From NCBI GenBank assembly GCA_016302965.1, contig JAEDMP010000108.1:1-5218 (forward strand): DNA of 5,218 nt, given 5' to 3'. This document shows, piece after piece, positions 1 through 5,218 of the stretch. The notes below the pieces were generated by a model. That model saw only the letters and a program-made list of their open reading frames with translations. It ran no database searches and was not told the DNA's origin. The translations under genes were made by a program, and so were the position numbers. Position 1 is the stretch's first letter, and each line of letters begins with the position of its first letter. The stretch is from Bacteroidaceae bacterium. Its GTDB lineage: Bacteria; Bacteroidota; Bacteroidia; Bacteroidales; Bacteroidaceae.

Positions 1-420
1 AACCTCGTGGACTGGCTCAGCCAGTACGGCAAGGGCAACGAGGTGCTGATGAAGAGTTACCTCGGACGTATGCTCTTCAAGGAAGAGGACGTGCAGAAGA
101 AGGTGAACGTGCTCTCAGGTGGCGAAAAGATGAGATGTATGATTGCACGCATGCAGCTGAAAAACGCCAACTGCCTCATCCTCGACACCCCCACCAACCA
201 CCTCGACCTGGAAAGCATCCAGGCCTTCAACAACAACCTGGTGAACTTCAAGGGCAACATCCTCTTTGCCAGCCACGACCACGAATTCATCCAGACCGTG
301 GCCGACCGCATCATTGAACTGACTCCCAACGGAACCATCGACAAGCTCATGGAATACGACCAGTATATCTATGACGAGGACATCAAGCAGACCAAGGCCA
401 GACTCTACGGAGAAGCATAA
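1..420 (+). CDS. ABC-F family ATPase, C-terminal part (5' end cut by window edge)
   Basis: The reading frame is open from base 1, so only the last 139 residues are visible and the start lies upstream. They cover the end of the second nucleotide-binding domain: an ABC signature LSGGEK (visible residues 38-43), a Walker B/D-loop segment LILDTPTNHLD (59-69) and the H-switch SHD (91-93). There is no membrane segment. The WLSQY start, the LESIQAFNNNL stretch and the short tail after the ATPase core resemble the YbiT/YkpA branch of ABC-F. Known ABC-F proteins bind the ribosomal E site and act on translation or antibiotic protection; which applies here is not visible. Oddly, the usual catalytic Glu of DEPTNHLD is Thr (codon 187-189), while the signature and His are intact. 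The family call is firm; the subfamily is tentative. Confidence 0.93.
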   Translation, partial: NLVDWLSQYGKGNEVLMKSYLGRMLFKEEDVQKKVNVLSGGEKMRCMIARMQLKNANCLILDTPTNHLDLESIQAFNNNLVNFKGNILFASHDHEFIQTVADRIIELTPNGTIDKLMEYDQYIYDEDIKQTKARLYGEA

Positions 421-428
421 GCGACAAT

Positions 429-459
429 ACGTCATTTTTTCGGGAAAAAAGAGACGTTT
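429..459 (+). terminator. Possible terminator hairpin after the ABC-F gene
   Basis: Nine bases after the ABC-F stop, ACGTC (429-433) pairs with GACGT (453-457). After one A-A mismatch, T435-T440 pairs with A446-G451 (one G-U), closing a CGGGA loop. The U tail is only TTT (457-459), so termination may be weak. The hairpin could instead stabilise the 3' end of the mRNA. Confidence 0.4.
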
Positions 460-484
460 GGCACACGATTCACCCACATGGCAC

Positions 485-493
485 ATTGTTTGC
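485..493 (+). promoter_or_regulatory. Candidate promoter -7 element for grpE-dnaJ
   Basis: ATTGTTTGC matches the TTTG(C) half of the Bacteroidetes -7 consensus TAnnTTTG but lacks its leading TA. The nearest -33-like TTTG (457-460) is 24 bp away, longer than the usual 19-21. The call gains some weight because the bases that follow, GCAGGGAGATTCA, nearly repeat those after the galM promoter, and the distance to the ATG is almost the same (30 versus 31 bases). No CIRCE-type heat-shock operator is seen. Confidence 0.4.
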
Positions 494-521
494 AGGGAGA
501 TTCATATAAATATTCAGCATC

Positions 522-1133
522 ATGAACAAAGAAACAATCAACAAAGAGACAGTAGACAACGAGACAGTAGACAACGAGACCTTGAACAACGAGGCCTTGA
601 ACAACGAAAATAAGCAGACCGAAGCTGACAGCAACGCTGCCGACAACCAGACAGACGAGGCAACAGCCGAAGCCGAAGAACAGGATCCGCTGGAAACGGC
701 CAACAAGCAGATTGAGGAACTCAAAGACAAGTATCTGCGCACGATGGCCGAGTTTGACAACTACAGGAAGCGTACCCTGAAAGAGAAATCCGAACTAATT
801 CTGAACGGAGGCGAGAAGGCCATAACAGCCATTCTGCCCATTCTCGACGACCTGGAGAGAGCCATCAGCAACGGAGAGAAAAGTGAAGACATCCAGGCAC
901 TCAGAGAAGGCGTGGTGCTCATACACACCAAGTTCATCAAAGTGCTGGAAGGACTCGGAGTGACCCGCATCGACACCCACGAAGCCGACTTCGACACCGA
1001 CGTGCACGAGGCCATTGCCATGGTGCCCGGTATGGGCGACGAGATGAAGGGCAAGGTGCTCGACTGCGTGCAGACGGGCTACAAGATGAACGACAAGGTC
1101 ATCCGGCATGCCAAAGTAGCAGTAGGACAATAA
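522..1133 (+). CDS. grpE: GrpE, nucleotide exchange factor of DnaK
   Basis: GrpE is the cytoplasmic homodimer that releases ADP from DnaK (Hsp70), allowing substrate release. The 203-residue protein has an acidic, Asn/Glu-rich disordered N-terminus (1-55), a helical dimerisation part (about 56-115, with KQIEELKDKYLRTMAEFDNYRKR typical of the long coiled coil) and the C-terminal beta-wing region (about 145-203). The family signature is seen as FDTDVHEAIAMV (157-168) and ends in GYKMNDKVIRHAKVAV. Length is normal. The N-terminus is unusual: residues 2-31 are six 5-residue repeats (NKETI, NKETV, DNETV, DNETL, NNEAL, NNENK). The ATG at 522 is the only start that keeps this frame with a leader upstream; no Shine-Dalgarno sequence is seen. 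dnaJ follows after 25 bp, so the two are probably co-transcribed. No dnaK or hrcA is present. Confidence 0.97.
   Translation: MNKETINKETVDNETVDNETLNNEALNNENKQTEADSNAADNQTDEATAEAEEQDPLETANKQIEELKDKYLRTMAEFDNYRKRTLKEKSELILNGGEKAITAILPILDDLERAISNGEKSEDIQALREGVVLIHTKFIKVLEGLGVTRIDTHEADFDTDVHEAIAMVPGMGDEMKGKVLDCVQTGYKMNDKVIRHAKVAVGQ
525..614 (+). repeat. 15-bp tandem repeat inside grpE (six units)
   Basis: Six in-frame 15-bp units run from 525 to 614. Neighbouring units are closest to each other: units 3 and 4 (555-569, 570-584) share GACAACGAGAC, and units 4 and 5 share ACAACGAG and end CCTTG. This looks like local duplication by slippage followed by drift. It encodes the pentapeptide repeat at the disordered N-terminus of GrpE, outside the DnaK-binding region. 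Confidence 0.9.
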
Positions 1134-1158
1134 GAAACAGACATCAACAGACACAGTT

Positions 1159-2316
1159 ATGGCAAAGAGAGATTACTATGAAGTGCTCGGGGTAGACAAA
1201 AAAGCCTCAGAGGACGAAATCAAGAAAGCATACCGCAAGATTGCCATCAAATATCACCCCGACCGCAACCCCGGCAACAAAGAGGCCGAAGAGAAATTCA
1301 AGGAGGCAGCCGAGGCTTACGACGTGTTGCACGACCCGCAGAAGAGACAGCAGTATGACCAGTTCGGATTCAACGGACCGGGAGCCGGCGGTTTCGGCGG
1401 TTTCGGTGGCGGTGCCAGCATGAACATGGACGACATCTTCTCCATGTTCGGCGACATCTTCGGCGGACACGGATTCAACCCCTTCGGTGGCGGAGGAGGA
1501 GGCCGACAGGCACGGCCCCAGAAACAAAGGGGAAGCGACCTGCGCCTGCGCGTGAAACTGAGCCTGCAGGAGGTGGAGAGCGGCGTAGTGAAGAAGTTCA
1601 AGGTAAGAAAAGATGTGCCCTGCTCCCACTGCAACGGCAGCGGAGCCGAGAACGGCAGCACCGAGGAGACCTGTCCCACCTGCCACGGAAGCGGTGTCAT
1701 CACCCACACCACACAGAGCATCTTCGGCATGATGCAGACACAGGGCATCTGCCCCACCTGCAACGGTGAGGGTAAGGTAATCAAGAACAAGTGCAAGCAT
1801 TGCGGCGGAACAGGCATCGTAAAGGGTGAAGAGGTGATTGAAATCAACATACCTGCCGGTGTGGCTGAGGGTATGGTGGTGAATGTGCCAGGAAAGGGTA
1901 ATGCCGGACCACGCAACGGTATCAATGGCGACATTCAGGTGTTTATCGAAGAGGAGGAAAACGAAACCTTCGTCAGAGACGGCAACAACCTCATCTACAA
2001 CCTGTTGCTCGACTTCCCCACAGCTGCACTCGGTGGCAGCATCGAGATTCCCACCATCAGCGGCACCAAACTGAAGGTGAAAATCGAAAACGGCACCCAA
2101 CCCGGCAAGACCCTGCGACTCAGAGGCAAGGGACTGCCCGAGGTGAACGGGTACGGCAAGGGCGACATCATCGTCAACATCAGCGTGTATGTGCCCAAGG
2201 AACTGAGCAAAGAGGAGAAAGAAGCACTCACGAAGTTCAAGGAAAGCGACAACTTCAAGGGTGATGCCGCTACCAAACGCTCCATCTTCCAACGATTCAA
2301 GAACTATTTCAGCTAA
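1159..2316 (+). CDS. dnaJ: DnaJ (Hsp40) co-chaperone, full-length type I
   Basis: DnaJ delivers unfolded clients to DnaK and stimulates its ATPase. The 385 residues show the full type I layout. The J-domain is residues 1-70, starting AKRDYYEVLGV, with the essential HPD at 33-35. A Gly/Phe-rich linker (about 71-116) contains the MDDIFSMFGDIFGG segment. The zinc-finger domain (about 142-220) has four CxxCxGxG motifs: CSHCNGSG (155-162), CPTCHGSG (172-179), CPTCNGEG (198-205) and CKHCGGTG (212-219). The C-terminal substrate-binding barrels follow to about 345, and then a short tail. All expected Cys and HPD residues are present and the length is typical, so it should be functional. The start at 1159 gives the canonical N-terminus. 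It lies 25 bp after grpE and is followed by a strong hairpin, suggesting that the grpE-dnaJ transcript ends or is processed there. Confidence 0.98.
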   Translation: MAKRDYYEVLGVDKKASEDEIKKAYRKIAIKYHPDRNPGNKEAEEKFKEAAEAYDVLHDPQKRQQYDQFGFNGPGAGGFGGFGGGASMNMDDIFSMFGDIFGGHGFNPFGGGGGGRQARPQKQRGSDLRLRVKLSLQEVESGVVKKFKVRKDVPCSHCNGSGAENGSTEETCPTCHGSGVITHTTQSIFGMMQTQGICPTCNGEGKVIKNKCKHCGGTGIVKGEEVIEINIPAGVAEGMVVNVPGKGNAGPRNGINGDIQVFIEEEENETFVRDGNNLIYNLLLDFPTAALGGSIEIPTISGTKLKVKIENGTQPGKTLRLRGKGLPEVNGYGKGDIIVNISVYVPKELSKEEKEALTKFKESDNFKGDAATKRSIFQRFKNYFS

Positions 2317-2325
2317 TCCATACTG

Positions 2326-2373
2326 CATGCTGCAGGGAGTCCAACCGAAACAGGATGGAATCCTTGCAGCATG
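2326..2373 (+). terminator. Strong hairpin after dnaJ (terminator or mRNA 3'-end stabiliser)
   Basis: CATGCTGCAGGGAGTCC, written here from 2326 as its 17-base left arm, pairs with 2357-2373 with one G-U (2335/2364) and one G-A mismatch (2339/2360), around a 14-base loop (2343-2356). It begins ten bases after the dnaJ stop. No T-run follows on either strand, so it is not a textbook intrinsic terminator. It may act in Rho-assisted termination, RNA processing or protection of the grpE-dnaJ message. The structure is clear; the role is inferred. Confidence 0.6.
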
Positions 2374-2395
2374 TTGCATTAAGGGGGACCTCATC

Positions 2396-2459
2396 CTTAC
2401 ACCTTAATATACTTACACCTTAATATACTTACACCTTAATATACTTACACCTTAATATA
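2396..2459. repeat. 16-bp tandem repeat, four perfect copies
   Basis: The unit CTTACACCTTAATATA occurs four times without a mismatch at 2396-2411, 2412-2427, 2428-2443 and 2444-2459, ending 22 bases before the folC start codon. Perfect identity implies recent expansion or active homogenisation, and the copy number may differ between strains. The unit contains no TAnnTTTG promoter motif. It forms most of the leader in front of folC, so copy number could affect folC expression; that is an inference. Confidence 0.95.
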
Positions 2460-2481
2460 ATATCATACGATTATACGCATC

Positions 2482-3798
2482 ATGAACTACCAAGAAACCA
2501 CCGCATACCTGTTCTCCCAACTGCCGATGTTTGAAAAACAAGGGGCTACGGGATTCAAGGAAGGACTGGCCAACACGCTCGCCTTGGATGAACATTTCGG
2601 ACATCCCCACCGCAACTACGTAACCATACACGTGGCCGGAACCAACGGCAAAGGCTCAGTGGCCCACTCAATCGCTGCCGTGCTGCAAGCCTGCGGCTAT
2701 CGCGTGGGACTCTATACATCGCCCCATCTGAAAGACTTCAGAGAACGCATCAAAATCAACGGACGACCCGTCAGCGAAGAATATGTCACTGATTTCGTGC
2801 ACAACGAACGGAATTTTTTCGAACCACTGCATCCCTCGTTCTTCGAGATTACCACCGCCATGGCTTTCAAGTATTTCTCGGACATGAACGTGGATATCGC
2901 CGTCATCGAAGTGGGACTGGGCGGACGGCTCGACTGCACGAACATCATCACCCCCACCCTCTCGGTCATCACCAACATCAGCATGGACCACACCCAATTC
3001 CTGGGTGACACCATGGCCAAAATAGCAGCCGAGAAAGCCGGCATCATCAAAAAAGGAGTGCCCGTGGTCATCGGCGAAACGACCGACGAGACACGCCCCG
3101 TATTCGAAGAGACAGCCAAGCGGATGGGGGCCCCAGTCATCTGGGCCGAGGAGAACCCGGGCGTGCTGGGTTATGAATTTCTCGACAACGGACGAATCCT
3201 GTACAACACGCTCTGCATGGGCAAGGTGGAAAGCACGCTGGGAGGTGCCTATCAGGTACACAATTTCAACACCGTACTGAAATCGCTGCGCGCACTGGTA
3301 GCCCAAGGATACATCAGCGACTGCATGGACACCAAGCACAAGACCAACTGTGCCGTGGAACAGAAGATGGCACTCAGAAACGTTTGCGAACTGACGGGAC
3401 TACAGGGACGATGGCAGAAGGTGAAGGAATCGCCCCTCACCATCTGTGACACCGGACACAACAGCGGAGCATGGGATTATCTGGGCAAACAAATCGCACA
3501 GGTGAAATGCCGCACCAGACGTATCGTCTATGGAGCGGTTGCCGACAAGGATGTGGACAGCATCCTCAATCTGATGCCCTCCGACGCCGTCTACTACTTC
3601 ACCAAACCCGACAGCCACCGGGCACTATCCGAAAAAACACTACAGCAAATGGCGAGCGAGAAAGGACTGCTGGGAAACAGCTATCCAAGCGCGAAAGAAG
3701 CCTACGAACAGGCACTGCTAGATGCCGCCAACAACGACTTCATCTTCGTGGGAGGCAGCTTTTATGTGGTGTCTGACTTCCTGAAAACCTGCTTTTAG
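2482..3798 (+). CDS. folC: Dihydrofolate synthase / folylpolyglutamate synthase
   Basis: FolC is a cytoplasmic, ATP-dependent Mur-ligase-family enzyme. It adds L-glutamate to dihydropteroate to make dihydrofolate and then lengthens the polyglutamate tail of folates. The 438 residues show the ATP P-loop GTNGKGS (53-59), TSPHL with the following RERI (79-90), EVGLGGRLDCTN (143-154), ITNISMDHTQFLGDT (163-177) with EKAGIIKKGVP (184-194), LQGRWQ (307-312), DTGHNSGA (323-330; DGAHN in many homologues) and the C-terminal FVGGSFYVVSDFL (422-434). Both the ATPase domain and the C-terminal glutamate-ligase domain are complete and the length is normal. Whether both reactions are carried out cannot be read from the sequence. 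The ATG at 2482 gives the expected MNYQETTAYLFSQLPMF start; its leader is AT-rich with no Shine-Dalgarno, and GCATC precedes the ATG as at grpE. It may be read through from dnaJ or from its own unrecognised promoter. Confidence 0.95.
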   Translation: MNYQETTAYLFSQLPMFEKQGATGFKEGLANTLALDEHFGHPHRNYVTIHVAGTNGKGSVAHSIAAVLQACGYRVGLYTSPHLKDFRERIKINGRPVSEEYVTDFVHNERNFFEPLHPSFFEITTAMAFKYFSDMNVDIAVIEVGLGGRLDCTNIITPTLSVITNISMDHTQFLGDTMAKIAAEKAGIIKKGVPVVIGETTDETRPVFEETAKRMGAPVIWAEENPGVLGYEFLDNGRILYNTLCMGKVESTLGGAYQVHNFNTVLKSLRALVAQGYISDCMDTKHKTNCAVEQKMALRNVCELTGLQGRWQKVKESPLTICDTGHNSGAWDYLGKQIAQVKCRTRRIVYGAVADKDVDSILNLMPSDAVYYFTKPDSHRALSEKTLQQMASEKGLLGNSYPSAKEAYEQALLDAANNDFIFVGGSFYVVSDFLKTCF

Positions 3799-3831
3799 TT
3801 GTTTTTAACACAACTTGAAGTCATTTTTTTT
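3797..3831 (+). terminator. Weak terminator-like hairpin after folC
   Basis: AGTTGT (3797-3802) pairs with ACAACT (3810-3815) around a 7-base loop, overlapping the folC stop codon. Eight bases later comes a run of eight T (3824-3831). The stem is short and the T-run is offset, so this is only a possible terminator for folC. Confidence 0.35.
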
Positions 3832-3840
3832 GCAATTCGC

Positions 3841-3872
3841 TTGTTAATTTCGTTTTTTTTCGGTTACTTTGC
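3841..3872 (+). promoter_or_regulatory. Bacteroidetes-type promoter for galM
   Basis: TTG at 3841-3843 and TTACTTTG at 3864-3871, followed by C, are separated by exactly 20 bp, which fits the -33/-7 (TTTG ... TAnnTTTG) consensus of the Bacteroidetes primary sigma factor with one mismatch in the -7. Transcription would start near 3878-3880, giving a 5' leader of about 22-24 bases before the galM ATG. The spacer contains a run of eight T (3853-3860). Confidence 0.72.
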
Positions 3873-3901
3873 AGGAGATACAGTAACTAAAATCAACAAA
3901 C

Positions 3902-4990
3902 ATGACAAATACTACAGAAAATGCGAACTTGTGTGGTCTGAACAGGAAGGACTTTCAGACCACTATCAACGGTAAAAAAACCGATTTATACATACTGAGA
4001 AACCGAAAGGGATATGAAGTGGCCATCACCAATTACGGTGGTGCCATCGTGGCCATCATGGTGCCCGACAAGGACGGCAACGTAGCCAACGTCATCCAGG
4101 GTCACGACAATATCCAGAGTGTCATCAACAGCCCCGAGCCCTTCCTCTCCACCCTGATCGGCCGCTACGGCAACCGCATCAGAAAAGGTACCTTTACCCT
4201 GAACAAGAAGGAATACCAGCTCGCCATCAACAACGGCCCCAACGCCCTGCACGGAGGCCCCACGGGATTCCACGCACGCGTCTGGGATGCACGTCAGATG
4301 GGTCCCCGCTCGCTGGCCCTGCACTATACCTCAGCCTACGGCGAAGAGGGCTTCACGGGCGAGTGCCAGGTGACCGTTGAGTTTACCTTTACCGACCAGA
4401 ACGAGCTGATTCTCGAATACCTGGCCACCACCAACAAGAAGACTATCATCAACCTCACCCACCACGGATTCTTCAGCCTCCCGGGCATTGCCAATCCTAC
4501 GCCCACCATCGAGAACCAGATTTGCGAAATCAATGCCGATTTCTATGTGCCTGTTGATGAGACTTCCATCCCCACAGGAGAGATTCTCAAAGTGCAAGGC
4601 ACTCCCTTCGACTTCCGCACACCGAAACCCATCGGCCAGGACATCGATGCCGATGATGAGCAAATCAGAAACGGTGCCGGATATGACCACAATTTCGTGC
4701 TGAACAAGAAAGAAGAGGGAGAACTGAGCTTTGCCGCCAAACTGACTGACCCCACCAGCGGACGCACCATGGAGGTGTATACCACCGAGCCGGGCATGCA
4801 GGTATATACCGACAACTGGGCCACAGGCTATGAAGGAGCCCACGGAGCCACCTTCCCTCGCCGCTCAGCCATCTGCTTCGAGTGCCAGCACTTCCCCGAC
4901 TCCCCCAACCGTCCTTACTTCCCCTCTGTCGTGCTGGATCCCGGACAGCAGTACAAACAGAAGACCATCTACAAGTTTGGGGTAATCTGA
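3902..4990 (+). CDS. galM: Aldose 1-epimerase (galactose mutarotase)
   Basis: GalM interconverts the alpha and beta anomers of glucose, galactose and related aldoses, feeding the alpha form to galactokinase in the Leloir pathway. The 362-residue protein has the family's beta-sandwich motifs in order: NYGGAIVAIMVPDKDG (44-59), GRYGNRI (87-93), NGPNALHGG with substrate-binding His117 (111-119), NLTHHGFFSL with the catalytic-acid His188 (184-193), GYDHNFVL with Asp262 (260-267), and ICFECQHFPDSPN with the catalytic-base Glu327 (324-336). One deviation is His187, where many homologues have Asn before the catalytic His. There is no signal peptide or lipobox, so it is probably cytoplasmic, unlike secreted relatives in this phylum. 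It has its own promoter upstream and an intrinsic terminator just downstream, so it may be transcribed alone; no galK or sugar transporter gene is in view. The preferred sugar cannot be told. Confidence 0.95.
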   Translation: MTNTTENANLCGLNRKDFQTTINGKKTDLYILRNRKGYEVAITNYGGAIVAIMVPDKDGNVANVIQGHDNIQSVINSPEPFLSTLIGRYGNRIRKGTFTLNKKEYQLAINNGPNALHGGPTGFHARVWDARQMGPRSLALHYTSAYGEEGFTGECQVTVEFTFTDQNELILEYLATTNKKTIINLTHHGFFSLPGIANPTPTIENQICEINADFYVPVDETSIPTGEILKVQGTPFDFRTPKPIGQDIDADDEQIRNGAGYDHNFVLNKKEEGELSFAAKLTDPTSGRTMEVYTTEPGMQVYTDNWATGYEGAHGATFPRRSAICFECQHFPDSPNRPYFPSVVLDPGQQYKQKTIYKFGVI

Positions 4991-5002
4991 ACAAAAAATA
5001 TT

Positions 5003-5058
5003 CAAGTTGCGGGTTCCAGGCCATCAACCGGGAACCTGTAACTTGTTTCCGTTTTCCT
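5003..5058 (+). terminator. Intrinsic terminator of galM
   Basis: Starting 12 bases after the galM stop, 5003-5017 (CAAGTTGCGGGTTCC) pairs over all 15 positions with 5031-5045 (GGAACCTGTAACTTG), including two G-U pairs, around a 13-base loop. A T-rich tail follows (TTTCCGTTTTCCTT, 5046-5059). An A-rich stretch (4991-4998) precedes the stem. This is the best terminator in the window. Confidence 0.8.
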
Positions 5059-5187
5059 TCAGCAACCTCTCTTATCTTCCACACAAAGAGAAACTTAAAG
5101 AACAAGAACCTAATAATACATTCATCCCAAAAGCACAAGAAATTTCAACTATTCCCCAATTTGACCTAATTTTTTAAGACCTTCCTA
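5059..5187. other. AT-rich intergenic region with no recognised gene
   Basis: After the galM terminator, I find no open frame with family features, no tRNA-like fold and no convincing promoter on either strand. The stretch is A/C-rich on the + strand. AATACATTCATCCCA (5116-5130) loosely resembles the repeat unit at the window end and may be a decayed copy. It probably belongs to the leader of a gene beyond the window. Confidence 0.5.
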
Positions 5188-5218
5188 ATACATTTATCAA
5201 CAGATACATTTATCAACA
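5188..5218. repeat. Second 16-bp-period direct repeat at the window end
   Basis: ATACATTTATCAACA occurs at 5188-5202 and again at 5204-5218, with a single G between, giving a 16-bp period. The window ends exactly at the end of the second copy, so the array may go on. The period equals that of the array before folC, but the unit sequence differs. Confidence 0.75.

Noticed and set aside
1207..2394. Long open frame of 395 codons on the - strand across dnaJ
   Set aside because: It is fully antisense to a dnaJ with every domain intact. Its protein is low-complexity, rich in Ala, Val, His and Leu, as expected from the mirrored codon bias of a GC-rich gene, and has no recognisable motif.
2396..2459. 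Tandem repeats as a CRISPR array
   Set aside because: The 16-bp units are directly joined with no spacers and there is no cas gene; this is a simple tandem repeat.
2317..2481. Hairpin plus repeats as a small mobile element (MITE)
   Set aside because: No terminal inverted repeats flank the whole segment and no target-site duplication is visible; two separate structures explain it.
2668..3339. Open frame of 223 codons on the - strand across folC
   Set aside because: It is antisense to a complete folC and has no domain features; codon bias explains the lack of stops.
3874..3877. GGAG as a Shine-Dalgarno site for galM
   Set aside because: It lies about 24 bases before the ATG, too far for a ribosome binding site, and falls at the predicted transcription start.
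4882..5169. + strand open frame of 95 codons overlapping the galM 3' end
   Set aside because: It runs in another frame through conserved galM codons and then through the terminator hairpin. The Pro/Leu/Arg-rich start is a frame shadow.
5160..5196. Promoter formed by TTTG (5160-5163) and TACATTTA (5189-5196)
   Set aside because: The spacer is 25 bp rather than 19-21 and the final G of the -7 is missing; no downstream gene is in view to support it.

Overview
The window reads as a stretch of ordinary chromosome from a Bacteroidales bacterium, most likely of the Prevotella group. The reasons are: a good Bacteroidetes-type promoter before galM (TTG, 20-bp spacer, TTACTTTGC); A/T-rich leaders without Shine-Dalgarno sequences before the four complete genes; grpE-dnaJ without dnaK or hrcA beside it; and protein variants such as DTGHN in FolC. 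The genus is an inference from pattern, not from a search.

All five genes lie on the + strand. (1) 1-420 is the 3' end of an ABC-F ATPase gene (YbiT/YkpA-like), cut by the window edge. (2) 522-1133 is grpE and 1159-2316 is dnaJ, 25 bp apart, which look like one operon. They encode the nucleotide exchange factor and the J-domain co-chaperone of DnaK, whose own gene must lie elsewhere. (3) 2317-2481 is a 165-bp spacer with a strong 17-position hairpin followed by four perfect copies of a 16-bp AT-rich repeat. (4) 2482-3798 is folC, which joins dihydropteroate to glutamate and extends the folate polyglutamate tail. (5) 3799-3901 holds a weak terminator-like hairpin and a convincing promoter for galM. 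(6) 3902-4990 is galM, a cytoplasmic mutarotase, ending at a clear intrinsic terminator (5003-5058). (7) 5059-5218 has no gene; the last 31 bases are two copies of a second 16-bp-period repeat, which may continue past the window.

Functionally, grpE and dnaJ serve protein folding and belong together. The ABC-F protein (ribosome-associated in its family), FolC (one-carbon metabolism) and GalM (sugar entry) are housekeeping neighbours with no obvious shared pathway. The hairpins and promoter between them suggest at least partly separate transcription units.

I see no previously undescribed multi-gene system here. The points worth a second look are small: a Thr in place of the catalytic Walker B Glu of the ABC-F protein, a 15-bp/5-residue tandem repeat forming the N-terminus of GrpE, the hairpin plus 16-bp repeat array before folC, a T8 tract inside the galM promoter spacer, and a promoter/start segment shared by grpE and galM.
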